Below, in pieces: positions 17,106 to 25,556 of a DNA stretch of 64,000 bases (the stretch's first letter is position 1; every line of letters starts with the position of its first letter). The position numbers and the translations under genes are program-made. The notes under the pieces are model-generated. The model was not told the DNA's origin. It made no database searches and saw only the letters and a list, made by a program, of their open reading frames with translations. The stretch lies in assembly GCA_003223645.1 (NCBI GenBank), contig QHVT01000021.1, positions 1 through 64,000 of the forward strand. The letters run 5' to 3'. The DNA is from Acidobacteriota bacterium (GTDB lineage Bacteria > Acidobacteriota > Thermoanaerobaculia > Gp7-AA8).

Positions 17106-17537
17106 TCAGCTCTCCTTTCGCTTCTTCGCGGTCTCGAGCTGCACGAGCATCCGGAACTGCGTGTCGAACAGCGTGCGGACGACGCCGAGCTCGTCACGCG
17201 AGATCCCTTTGGCGTGCATCGCCTCGAGTTTCTCGACGTTCTGCCCGATGAGATCGAGCGACTCGACGGTGAGACCGTTTCCTCGCTCCTGCGAAGCGGC
17301 ATCGCGCAACGTCCGGATGTCGCCGCGCACCTCCTCGTAGAAGGCGACGTTCTGGTCGTACTCGCCCGCCGGAGTGCCGACGGTCTGTTCGAGACCGGTC
17401 AGGAATCGATCGACCTTCTGCTGCAGCTCCGTCGCGCCGTGGTCGACCACCGGGTTGTACTCGGCGATGAAATAGCCCGAGCAACCGGCGATGGATGCGG
17501 CGGCGGCGAGGAGCAGGGCTTTGGCGCGCTTACGCAC
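17106..17537 (-). CDS. Helical lipoprotein
   Basis: A 143-residue protein from a GTG at 17535-17537 with a GGAGG site. The N-terminus MRKRAKALLLAAAASIAGC is a lipoprotein signal with the lipid-attached Cys at position 19. The rest is helical and coiled-coil-like (ATELQQKVDRFLTGLEQTV, DAASQERGNGLTVESLDLIGQNVEKLEAMH). The start overlaps the upstream gene by 8 bp. Anchoring on a membrane places at least part of the system in the envelope. No family recognised. Confidence 0.75.
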   Translation of the reverse strand: MRKRAKALLLAAAASIAGCSGYFIAEYNPVVDHGATELQQKVDRFLTGLEQTVGTPAGEYDQNVAFYEEVRGDIRTLRDAASQERGNGLTVESLDLIGQNVEKLEAMHAKGISRDELGVVRTLFDTQFRMLVQLETAKKRKES

Positions 17538-18087
17538 GGCCGCCTCCTTCCTTCGGAGGTGCCGTCGGGGAGACCGCCGGCGTCGGCGTCGGCGTCGGGG
17601 GTGCCGTCGTCGGCTGCGCGGCTTGAGTCTTGGGCCGGCCGCGTCCGAGCGCTTCCTTGATGTTGGCCAGGTGCGGCACGAGCAGTTCCCGGTCGCCGGG
17701 GCTGTTCATGCCGCGGCCAATCTTGTAGGCCTTGAGCGCCTGCGCGCCGGCTTCGGCGCGAGCGTTCTCCACGGCCTGGCGCGCTCCGCGCGACATCAGC
17801 TCTACGTTGTCCGCGAACGGACGGTAGGCATTGGTGAAGTTGATGGCGTCGCGAAGCTGTGCGCCCGTGACCTCGGCGGCCTTGCTCAACCGCTCCGAGG
17901 CATCGAGCGCCGCGGCGACCGCGTTCAGGAACCGGTCGGATAGCGCGGCGGCGATGCCGATCCGGCGGCGGTGCTTCAGGCCGGCAAAGCCGTAACCGCG
18001 AATGGACTCCATGACCGTGCGAATCGTCGCCAGGACGCCCTGCGCGGCCGTTTCATGGGAAATGGGGGTTTCTGTGACATTGGACAT
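17530..18087 (-). CDS. 185-residue helical protein with Pro/Thr tail, first gene of leftward operon
   Basis: The ATG at 18085-18087 has a GGAAGG ribosome site. Residues 1-150 are helical (IRTVMESIRGYGFAGLKHRRRIGIAAALSDRFLNAV, AAEVTGAQLRDAINFTNAYRPFADNVELMSRGARQAVENARAE). The last ~35 residues are a Pro/Thr linker (PTTAPPTPTPTPAVSPTAPP). No recognised family, signal peptide or clear TM segment. It is the promoter-proximal gene of the operon that ends at ~13894 and is driven from the control region with repeated palindromes. Confidence 0.7.
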   Translation of the reverse strand: MSNVTETPISHETAAQGVLATIRTVMESIRGYGFAGLKHRRRIGIAAALSDRFLNAVAAALDASERLSKAAEVTGAQLRDAINFTNAYRPFADNVELMSRGARQAVENARAEAGAQALKAYKIGRGMNSPGDRELLVPHLANIKEALGRGRPKTQAAQPTTAPPTPTPTPAVSPTAPPKEGGGRA

Positions 18088-18205
18088 TGGTTTACCTTCC
18101 TTTCTTTTTTTCTCTCGATCCTTTGGTTCTCTCGATCACCCCTGCGCAGAGATGCTTTCCTCACCGTCTCGCGGCCCACTCCGCAGTCACGGTGAGGATG
18201 GGAGC

Positions 18206-18234
18206 AATATGGCGAAGCTTGCTATAACAGTCAA
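18206..18234 (-). promoter_or_regulatory. Candidate sigma-70-type promoter for the leftward operon
   Basis: On the minus strand TTGACT (18229-18234) and CATATT (18206-18211) are spaced by 17 bp, matching 5/6 and 4/6 of the sigma-70 consensus. Transcription would start about 110 bp upstream of the ATG at 18087. Palindrome site 1 lies 18 bp upstream of the -35 element, a usual place for an activator or for a repressor acting by looping. Confidence 0.5.
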
Positions 18235-18251
18235 TAGCGAGCGCGACCGAA

Positions 18252-18271
18252 AAATGGTTGCCCTACCATTT
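18252..18271. promoter_or_regulatory. Operator-like palindrome, site 1
   Basis: AAATGGTTGCCCTACCATTT is a perfect 7+6+7 inverted repeat (AAATGGT-N6-ACCATTT). It lies directly upstream of the candidate -35 element of the leftward operon and is the best match to the consensus shared by the other sites. Confidence 0.7.
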
Positions 18272-18357
18272 CTTTCTGTTACATTCCTGTAAACACCGCA
18301 CACCGCCGTGCGCCTGACGGATCCAGTACCGATCGCAATGGTCGGGCGATCCCGTCG

Positions 18358-18377
18358 AAATGGTAGGGCTTCCATAA
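18358..18377. promoter_or_regulatory. Operator-like palindrome, site 2
   Basis: AAATGGTAGGGCTTCCATAA keeps the left half AAATGGT exactly and CCAT in the right half. A further half-site (CAATGGTC) is at 18336-18343. Confidence 0.55.
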
Positions 18378-18555
18378 AAAAGTGCTCTCCCGTTCGCACG
18401 CAAATGGATCGGAGTGCGCAGCGAAGTGGTCGATGCTTCGGGAGTAAATGCGGGAACCTCAAGAAATATATGGGTGTTACTGCTCGCGATCACGCACGTT
18501 CGATCAGGACTCGATGACGCGCACACGTGAGCGAAAAAGTCGTCGCACGGAGCCA

Positions 18556-18641
18556 AAATGGGGGTGGAACCGCCCGAAAATGGTCGAGGTTCCATTTAAA
18601 AATGGTCGGCCCACCATTGAGCTGTGGTGGGGCGACCATTT
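18556..18641. promoter_or_regulatory. Array of four operator-like palindromes at 22-bp spacing
   Basis: Sites start at 18556 (weak, AAATGGG...ACC), 18578 (AAATGGTCGAGGTTCCATTT), 18600 (AAATGGTCGGCCCACCATTG) and 18622 (CTGTGGTGGGGCGACCATTT). Each start is exactly 22 bp after the last, so the sites lie on nearly one face of the helix. This is the pattern expected for cooperative binding of a dimeric regulator. The HTH protein encoded at 18851-19303 is the obvious candidate binder. Confidence 0.7.
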
Positions 18642-18850
18642 CGGCCCGATCCGCGATCATTCAGGAGATGGAGACGCGATCACCTCGTCATGGACCAGCG
18701 ACCATTGGCGGGATGCGTATGCTCCGTATGCTGATTGACCCCAATCATTTGACTGATGCGAACGCCTCCATCGGCTGATGGGCTGCAATATTGGTCCAAA
18801 TTCAGACTGCGTCAGCAGTCCACAACGCTGAATCGTGCTATTCTTTGCAG

Positions 18851-19303
18851 GTGATCAGTCGACGGTTCCGCGACCTTCGAGAGAGTCAACGGAAGACCCA
18901 GCGTGAAGTAGCGGAGGGGGGCGGTTTCCCGCGCAGCCAGCTGCAGCTGCTCGAGCGCGGCGGAAATGTGACCCTGGCGACGATCCAGAAGGCGATCTCG
19001 CAACTCGACGGCATGCGGCTCGAGATCGTCCCCGCGGACCTCGACGTCGAGGAAGTGCAACACGCCGCCGTCCAACTGCGCGAAGTCGCGATGCAACTCC
19101 TGGCCGTCTCGGACCGTTTCCTTCAAGCAGTCGGAAGCGCGCCTCCCCCGCCCGCGCCCGCCGCCGCCGAGGGGCCGTCACCGGGCGGAGGCGGCGCGAC
19201 GCGCCACGAGCCCGGAGTCGATCCCGCGCTGCTCGACCGGCTGGAGAAGGAGCTGGACGAAGCCCAGCGCGCGCGGAAGGGGAAACCGGCAGACGAGCAC
19301 TGA
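18851..19303 (+). CDS. XRE/HipB-like helix-turn-helix regulator
   Basis: A 150-residue protein if started at the GTG at 18851; a TTG at 18791 in frame would add 20 residues. Residues ~3-60 form an XRE-type HTH: RRFRDLRESQRKTQREVAEGGG, then FPRSQLQLLERGGNVTLATIQKAISQLDGMRL. This is followed by a helix (EVQHAAVQLREVAMQLLAVSDRFL), a Pro/Ala/Gly linker and a charged C-terminal helix (ALLDRLEKELDEAQRARKGK). A TATTCT -10-like hexamer ends 6 nt before the GTG, so the mRNA may be leaderless. It faces the palindrome array and probably controls both operons. Confidence 0.8.
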   Translation: MISRRFRDLRESQRKTQREVAEGGGFPRSQLQLLERGGNVTLATIQKAISQLDGMRLEIVPADLDVEEVQHAAVQLREVAMQLLAVSDRFLQAVGSAPPPPAPAAAEGPSPGGGGATRHEPGVDPALLDRLEKELDEAQRARKGKPADEH

Positions 19304-19425
19304 GGGATCAACAGCTGGAAAACCGGGAGCCGAATGGCCCCAAACGTCGAGCCCACGACCAAGACGTTCCCGGGAAAGTTAGCTCGAGAAGGTAGGGGAA
19401 TCCTGCTTCGCGTCACTCCATAGGT

Positions 19426-19506
19426 ATGGATGATTACGTTGCCGAAGAAGGCTACGTATGTCGATTCGACCTAACAACGCGAACTTTCAGCATTCACTTC
19501 AACTGA
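19426..19506 (+). CDS. Possible 26-residue upstream peptide
   Basis: An ATG at 19426 opens a 26-codon frame (MDDYVAEEGYVCRFDLTTRT...) that stops at 19504-19506, 18 bp before the ATG of the giant gene. The ribosome site is poor (TAGGT). It could be a translated leader coupled to the downstream gene or a chance frame. Confidence 0.25.
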   Translation: MDDYVAEEGYVCRFDLTTRTFSIHFN

Positions 19507-19524
19507 GTTCATCCGGAGGAGCTG

Positions 19525-22500
19525 ATGGCGCTCCAGGATCGAGATTATCTGGCTCTGGATGGATTGAGCATCCTCGGCGACCCGCGTCCGTCGCCGTTGC
19601 AGCCAGTGATCGAGGACGGTATTCATCTCCGCTGGGCGTTCGGCGCGAAGAGAGCGTTCCCGCTGCATGGCTACCACCTCTTTCGCCGCGGATACGGCGA
19701 GCCGGGGGAGCACTGCCTCTCGCGGTACTTCGCCAATCTCCCGATCGGAGGATCGGGCAGGCAGACGCTCGATACACCGTTCGGTCAGTTTTCAACGGCG
19801 GAAATCGTCGCCACCGACGACTTCGAGCCGCGTGCCTGTTCGGAGCTCAGTCTCACGAACGGGGCGTTGCGTTTCGACCTTCCCCTCGGGATGGCGGCCT
19901 CGCGCGTCGTGGCAAAGATCGGAATCCTGCCGTCGACACCGTCCGAAACGGTGGACCAGATCAACTTCCGCACATGGCCTCCAGGCGACGTTCCGAATCC
20001 GCTCGATGCGCAGGGATTCCGGTTCCAGGAGTTTCGTCCCGGTGCCGGGTTACCGTCGATTCGTGTCCTGTCCACCTTTCTAGGAGTCGGCCTCGAGTGC
20101 AACCTGCAACTGGTCATCACGCTGCCGCGGCCGGCATTCGACGGGGTCGTGGCCATGTCGCAAACCGGCGGCTTGACGGTGGCGATGACGTTTCATCGCG
20201 AGGACAACTCGGTCATTTCCTCGATAGCTTTTGGCGGTCCAGCAGGTGGCTTCGCGAGCGACATCAGTAATGGCACCACCCGCATCGTCATCGACGCCTC
20301 CGGCGCCGGAGCGCTGCTCCACCAGATCGTAGCCAAGAGCCGGGAAACCGAGGCCACGATCTTCTTTTCCGCGATTCATGGTGACAAGACCAGCACGCCG
20401 GTCGTCGTACACGGCGCCTTCGGCAGCATCGCCACCGCTGATGTGACAGCGAACGAGATCACTGCGGTCGCGATCGACTCCGGCGATAGTGGCGCGGCGC
20501 TGGTGGACCTCTGCTTCTGGCCGGCCGCGATTCCGATCCTTCCCGTCGAGAGTGACGACATTCCCCTCATACGGCGACGTCCATCCGGCTCCCCTCCCGT
20601 CCGCGAGCCGGGGCCGTGGACGATGGTGCAGAACTTCCCCTATCCGCTGCGGTTGCCGATCACGCACCCGCGCTATCCCGCCGCGACGGGGAGTGAATCG
20701 CTCGCCGCCAACCGCACGCAGGCGGCGCAGCGCATTCGTTACGGCACGGTCAATGATGCACTGTCGGCACAGCCGGCCACGCCGGGCAGCGGCACGCTCA
20801 CTCTCCTTCCCGGTTCCGCGTTGGCGAAGGGAAGCGGAACGGCCTGGGACGAATCGCTCGTGGGACGAGTCCTCTATCCGGCATCGACCGACACCGCCTT
20901 CGCGATCATGGCCGTGACCGCGCCCGATCGCATGATCCTCAGCCGTCCTTACACAGGCGGGACGCAGCTTTCAAACGTCGCCTACGCCTTCTCCGCCGAG
21001 GACTTCTTCGGGCAACTGCACGACCAGCTGGGAGCGCTGCTGAGCGAACCGCTCGGCATGCGCGCCGCGACGATGCCGCCCGCGCTCGAGTCCGACCCGG
21101 CCCGGAAAGTGATTCTCACCAATGGCAGCGCCGTGGTGCAGGGACAGGGGACGGCCTGGAGCCGTGACCTCGAGGGATTGCTCCTCGAGGTCGGCACCAA
21201 CCGCGATCTCTACCGCATCAACTCCATCAATCCCGCCAATCAGCAGCTGACGCTCCACGCGCCGTACGCTGGAACGAGCGCGACCACCGTCTATCGCATC
21301 GTCTCGCGCAGTCCGAACAATCGCATCGAATCGGAGCCGGCCTTGAGCATCCCGCCGCTCGATCTCCTCGAGCTGGCCTCGCTCTCTCCGGCGTACGCCC
21401 AGATCCTTGGCCTCTACTGGAACGACCGCTCCGCGGAGGCGAAGGCGACGTACGACTACATCGTCATCGCCGACCACGACGGTCGTTTCCACGGCGATGG
21501 CCAGACGGCGCTGCGCTGGCTCAACGGATCCCCCGATTTCGCCGGTGACGGCGTCGACGGCGCGCAATTGGCCGCTTCCATCACGCACACCGGGTCGGGC
21601 GCCCTGCCGCCACCGGCTGCGCTGCGCGTGTTCGCGCTGCCGGCGGGGCGTCCCCGGCAAACCCTCGATCGCTCCGATCTGGCCGACAGCGAGGCGGGCC
21701 TCTCCATCACCGATCTCACGAGCTGGCCGTCGCTCCCGGCGGCGCAGCAGCCGCTGCTCCTCGATGTGTGGCGGCTCAGTCACGGCACGCAGACGCCGGC
21801 CGCATCGCCGCCGGCTCCCGCGGCGTACACGCAGCCGATCGACCGCTTCGCCCCGAGCGGCCGCCCTGCCGCGTCGCTCGCTCCTCGGCCGCAGGGCTGG
21901 CCCGATCCCGCATCGATCCACTACCTCGATCCCGGCAACGACGGCCTGGATATCGGCTGGTACTCGTACCGCCTCAGCGCCATCGATCTGTGGGGACGTT
22001 TCAGCGCCTTGTCGCCGCCGATTCCTTGGGTCGCCGCCTCCGGCGCACAGCTCCACTCCTACGCCGTTCACCTCGAAGACACCACACCGCCCCCGCCGCC
22101 CACCGACGTCCTGGCCTGGGTGCTCGAGCCGGAGACGGTCAAGGATCCGGCGCGGATTCGCGACGCTGCCTATCTGCAGTGGCGCCAGAACATCGGTCCC
22201 AACACGCTCGGACTTCGCCTGCGCTGGCGATGGCCGTGGTCGCATGCACTGCGTGCCCCCGACCTCGCCGAGTTCCGTATCTACGCGCAGTCGACGCCGC
22301 TGAACGCGCGCTTTCACCACATCGTCTCCGTTTCGCCGGCAACGAGCGATCCGACGCGCAGCGACGTCGTCTTCGGCGCGGCCGACAACGCGCCGAACGA
22401 CGCTTACGTCCAAGCGCTGCTGCAGGTCGACGACCGCGCCTATCCGATCGAGGCCAGCAGCGGCAGCAGCGCCTTGCACCTGCGGGTGCGGAACGGCGGC

Positions 22501-24780
22501 CCACTTCACAATGAAGCACCGGCGGCCGATCGCGACGCAACCATCGTCCTGCCGGTCGGGCATCCGTTGCATCGCGATCTCTTCGATCCGCTCCTGTGGG
22601 AGCGCTGGCTCGCCGCCGTGCAACAGACGTCGCCGCCGAACGCCTCCGTCACCTACGGCGTCGACGGGCTCGAAGACCCGAGCATCGTCACGTACGAAGA
22701 TCAGAACAATCCCCTTCAGGGGCAGTCGGCTGCGTGGAATCAGTCGGCCGTCACGATCCACGATCTGCCGTCCGGCTCCGTCCTGATTGACGTCCGTCCT
22801 GGCATCGACGTGATCGCCCTGGCGTCGGACGTGCCGCCGCTGTACGCGGTACTGGAGATCGATTCGGTCGATGCGACGGCCGGCGCGGTCCGTCCGGTGA
22901 TGCCGGCGCCGAGCTGGCTGGCCTCGGGGACCTATCGCTGGTCGATCGGCCCGGCGGAGCGGCTGTTGTGGGGAACGGCCGGGCGATGGAACGCGGCCGC
23001 GCGTGCCATCGATCTGCCGCGCCAGCCCGATCTCAGCCGCGTGCGCCCGAACATCGACCGGATCTACCTGCGCGTCGGTGCCGCGTCGACACCGGAGATC
23101 CTCGATCACTTCTTCGACATCGCCGCCGTCGACGCCGTCACCCGCCGCCTCGTTCTCAACGGGAAGCTCGCCCTGCTCACCGACGGCGCGCTCTACGAAT
23201 GGCGCGTCGGCACGCCGTCGCGCGTGTACGAGATCTTTCTCCCGGCGTCGGCGTCGGATGACGACCCCAAGGTCGGCACCTGGCTGGCGCCGTCGCTCGC
23301 TGAACCGGTCGTCTACGCCACGCTCGGCGTCAGCGCGGCCGACAAGCGAACGGAGCGCCCCGACCGGCGCCCGAACCGCACACCCGCACGCCCCGGCAAC
23401 GAGGGCGTGCTCGCATCGCCGGCGACGATCTTCCGCGTGCAGCGCGAGATCCCCGACCCGCCGGCCGAAGTGAGCTGGGCCACGTCGAGACTGACGGCGA
23501 CGCGCGCCGGGTACGCCGGCAAGTCGCGCTTCACGGTGCGCTGGACGAAGCCGCCCGCCGCCATGCGTCCGCATTACAGGGCCGTCATCTTCCGGGCCAT
23601 GGACCAGACGCTGTTCCTCACCGATTGGGAGGGTCAGCGCCCGCCGTTGGCGCTGACCACGGCCGACCCCGCCTTCCCGGCAGCCTGGCCCGGCGCGCGG
23701 AAGACGCAGACGGCAAACGAGCTCGCCGCCGCGCAGGCGCTGTGGACGGCGGCGGCAACGTTCGCCGATGCCGAGCCGCACTACGCCGCGCTGAGCGACG
23801 ACGCCGTCTCGGTGCTCGCGAACCTTCCCGGCAACGGGGAGGCGTTCGCGCAGATCACAATCGACGCGCTGAGCCTCGCCGACCCAGCGCAGGACGACCG
23901 CCTCGGTCCCGACGACGACCCGGCCACGTTTCCCGGTCCCAGTGCGAATCTCAATGCGTGGCTTGATACGCTCGACGGCCTTTCCCGGAACCGTTACCTC
24001 TACAAGGTCGCCTTCGTCGACTCCGCGCACAATCGCGGGCCGCTGGGCAACTCGACACCGCCGGTCTATCTGCCGAGAGTCGTTCCGCCTCGGACGCCGG
24101 TGATTACGAAGGTCGTGGGTGGGGAGCGGGAGGTCACCATTCAGTTCGCCCTGAACCGCGAGCCGGACCTTGCGGAGTACCGCATCTATGCCACCGACGA
24201 CGAAGTCAAGTCGCGTGACGTTCGACTGATGCAGAAAGTCGGGACGTTGCTTCAATCGAGCATTGCGCCGAACGCGGCGTCTGCGGAATTCGCCGACGAC
24301 GGAAATCTGATTGGCCGCCGTCGCTACTTCTATCGGCTCACGGCCGTAGACCTGTCAGGCAATGAATCGGAGCCGACTGCCGCACATGTCGGCGTGGCGG
24401 TAGACACGACGGTGCCCAGAGCGGAATGGACGGTCCAGACGTGGCTCCTGCGCCGGGTGTCAGATGGTGCGCTGATCGAGTGGCCGGCGGACGGAATCAT
24501 TCCTCAAGGTCATCAGTCGGTTGTCCTCCTCGGCTGGGAATCCGAGGTGGCATCACCTCTCTTCGTCATCAGCCGCCGCTCGCTCAATGAACCAGCTTGG
24601 ACGGAACAGATACGGGGCGAGGCCGCTGCGTTCACCGGAGACAATTCGGGCCAGTTTCGCTGGCTGGACTCGGACGTCGACCCCTCGCGAGTCGACCAAT
24701 ACCTCATGCGCGTGCGATCCCCGGCCGGCGTCTGGTCCATCACCTCGTATGTCATGGAGATCGCACCGCCGCCGTCATGA
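19525..24780 (+). CDS. Giant beta-rich protein with FnIII-like and phage-tail-like modules
   Basis: A 1751-residue protein; the ATG at 19525 has a strong GGAGGAG site. No signal peptide, TM segment or sorting motif. Residues ~422-488 and ~529-592 are two copies of a module with VxGxGTxW...YxIxxV...LxLxxPYxG, a pattern common in phage tail and baseplate-associated proteins. FnIII-like modules occur at several places, clearest at ~1523-1620 (ITKVVGGEREVTIQFALNREPDLAEYRIY ... RRYFYRLTAVDLSGNESEP) and ~640-700. The final ~130 residues carry further Trp-rich beta segments. It is the first of four overlapping genes, so it is probably made in proportion to the others. A structural, surface-binding or particle role is likely. 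The family is not recognised. Confidence 0.75.
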   Translation: MALQDRDYLALDGLSILGDPRPSPLQPVIEDGIHLRWAFGAKRAFPLHGYHLFRRGYGEPGEHCLSRYFANLPIGGSGRQTLDTPFGQFSTAEIVATDDFEPRACSELSLTNGALRFDLPLGMAASRVVAKIGILPSTPSETVDQINFRTWPPGDVPNPLDAQGFRFQEFRPGAGLPSIRVLSTFLGVGLECNLQLVITLPRPAFDGVVAMSQTGGLTVAMTFHREDNSVISSIAFGGPAGGFASDISNGTTRIVIDASGAGALLHQIVAKSRETEATIFFSAIHGDKTSTPVVVHGAFGSIATADVTANEITAVAIDSGDSGAALVDLCFWPAAIPILPVESDDIPLIRRRPSGSPPVREPGPWTMVQNFPYPLRLPITHPRYPAATGSESLAANRTQAAQRIRYGTVNDALSAQPATPGSGTLTLLPGSALAKGSGTAWDESLVGRVLYPASTDTAFAIMAVTAPDRMILSRPYTGGTQLSNVAYAFSAEDFFGQLHDQLGALLSEPLGMRAATMPPALESDPARKVILTNGSAVVQGQGTAWSRDLEGLLLEVGTNRDLYRINSINPANQQLTLHAPYAGTSATTVYRIVSRSPNNRIESEPALSIPPLDLLELASLSPAYAQILGLYWNDRSAEAKATYDYIVIADHDGRFHGDGQTALRWLNGSPDFAGDGVDGAQLAASITHTGSGALPPPAALRVFALPAGRPRQTLDRSDLADSEAGLSITDLTSWPSLPAAQQPLLLDVWRLSHGTQTPAASPPAPAAYTQPIDRFAPSGRPAASLAPRPQGWPDPASIHYLDPGNDGLDIGWYSYRLSAIDLWGRFSALSPPIPWVAASGAQLHSYAVHLEDTTPPPPPTDVLAWVLEPETVKDPARIRDAAYLQWRQNIGPNTLGLRLRWRWPWSHALRAPDLAEFRIYAQSTPLNARFHHIVSVSPATSDPTRSDVVFGAADNAPNDAYVQALLQVDDRAYPIEASSGSSALHLRVRNGGPLHNEAPAADRDATIVLPVGHPLHRDLFDPLLWERWLAAVQQTSPPNASVTYGVDGLEDPSIVTYEDQNNPLQGQSAAWNQSAVTIHDLPSGSVLIDVRPGIDVIALASDVPPLYAVLEIDSVDATAGAVRPVMPAPSWLASGTYRWSIGPAERLLWGTAGRWNAAARAIDLPRQPDLSRVRPNIDRIYLRVGAASTPEILDHFFDIAAVDAVTRRLVLNGKLALLTDGALYEWRVGTPSRVYEIFLPASASDDDPKVGTWLAPSLAEPVVYATLGVSAADKRTERPDRRPNRTPARPGNEGVLASPATIFRVQREIPDPPAEVSWATSRLTATRAGYAGKSRFTVRWTKPPAAMRPHYRAVIFRAMDQTLFLTDWEGQRPPLALTTADPAFPAAWPGARKTQTANELAAAQALWTAAATFADAEPHYAALSDDAVSVLANLPGNGEAFAQITIDALSLADPAQDDRLGPDDDPATFPGPSANLNAWLDTLDGLSRNRYLYKVAFVDSAHNRGPLGNSTPPVYLPRVVPPRTPVITKVVGGEREVTIQFALNREPDLAEYRIYATDDEVKSRDVRLMQKVGTLLQSSIAPNAASAEFADDGNLIGRRRYFYRLTAVDLSGNESEPTAAHVGVAVDTTVPRAEWTVQTWLLRRVSDGALIEWPADGIIPQGHQSVVLLGWESEVASPLFVISRRSLNEPAWTEQIRGEAAAFTGDNSGQFRWLDSDVDPSRVDQYLMRVRSPAGVWSITSYVMEIAPPPS

Positions 24781-25556
24781 CGATAGGAGTCATTGTGCCA
24801 TCGAGCCATCCAGGTTGTTACAAGACAAACTTCTACCTGCCGATCATTGCGGCGGCGCCGCCCGGCGATGCGGAGACCTGGTATGCGGGGCTGCCCGTCA
24901 CCATCGCGGCGGCACCAGAGACGGCACCGGATGGTCTGCGCATCACGGCCACATATCCGTCAAACATGCCAGTCATACAAATGGCGGGCGATCCGCCCGC
25001 GGCCGTGCCCTTCTCGACCGTCTTCGCCATGACCGGCGGTTTCGTGAGTTTCTACAGCGACTCGACTCCGTTCACGCTGCCCGGAGGACAAGTGCTGCCC
25101 GCGTCATCGTCATCAGGCGATCTCGGTGCGATCGTGCTCACGATTTGGGGCGCCGACTTCGGGCAGTTGAACAAAGGCCTGGCGCCTGAGCTGGGACGCC
25201 CGGTCGCAATTCTCTATCGCGGCCTCGACAAGAACGCCGTGAGCAAGGCATTGGAAGGTGAAGTCGGGAAAATGCCGAAGCGCGCACTCGTCCAGTCGTG
25301 GAAGGACGGCGGCGGGCAGGGCACGGAGCCGGATCAGGCGACGCTGAAGCAACTGCACCTGGCGCGGATCCTCGCTGGGAGCGGATCGGTCTTCGTCAAT
25401 GGGGGCACCCCGCTCGGAGAGGCGGTGACAGCGCTGTCGGGAAGCGACACGAATGCCGAGTTCGTGCTTCATTCGTACGAAGTCGATGCGGCGGGCAACG
25501 CGGTATTCGTTCCGCCATCGTCGCTCATCGTCGCCGTGGGAGGTGGACATGTCTGA
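24777..25556 (+). CDS. 259-residue hypothetical protein of the giant-gene operon
   Basis: The start ATG overlaps the previous stop as ATGA, so translation is coupled. The product starts MTIGVIVPSSHPGCYKTNFYLPIIAAAPPGDAETWYAGLPVTI and is beta-rich in its first half (TVFAMTGGFVSFYSDSTPFTLPGG). The middle is helical and charged (KNAVSKALEGEVGKMPKRALVQSWKDG) and the end hydrophobic (VFVPPSSLIVAVGGGHV). No recognised domain. Given its place between the giant gene and the SGNH hydrolase, it may be an adaptor or chaperone, but this is only inference. Confidence 0.7.
   Translation: MTIGVIVPSSHPGCYKTNFYLPIIAAAPPGDAETWYAGLPVTIAAAPETAPDGLRITATYPSNMPVIQMAGDPPAAVPFSTVFAMTGGFVSFYSDSTPFTLPGGQVLPASSSSGDLGAIVLTIWGADFGQLNKGLAPELGRPVAILYRGLDKNAVSKALEGEVGKMPKRALVQSWKDGGGQGTEPDQATLKQLHLARILAGSGSVFVNGGTPLGEAVTALSGSDTNAEFVLHSYEVDAAGNAVFVPPSSLIVAVGGGHV

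Larger units (their letters stand above)
18088..18850. other. Gene-free divergent control region
   Basis: This 763-bp stretch separates the leftward operon (first ATG 18087) from the rightward regulator gene. It is visibly richer in A/T than its surroundings and holds several copies of a 20-bp palindrome (see separate entries), plus a candidate promoter for the leftward operon. Short frames at 18308-18517, 18448-18738 and 18527-18778 lack ribosome sites and protein-like composition and overlap the palindromes, so I do not call them genes. Confidence 0.7.

Noticed and set aside
18308-18778. Short genes in the divergent control region
   Set aside because: The frames overlap the palindromes, have no ribosome sites and do not read like proteins.
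20971-24255. 1094-codon open frame on the minus strand
   Set aside because: It is a shadow of the 1751-aa gene in high-GC DNA: Arg-rich, no ribosome site, no domain. The same reasoning removes the long frames at 1913-3601, 5301-7001 and 53816-57481.
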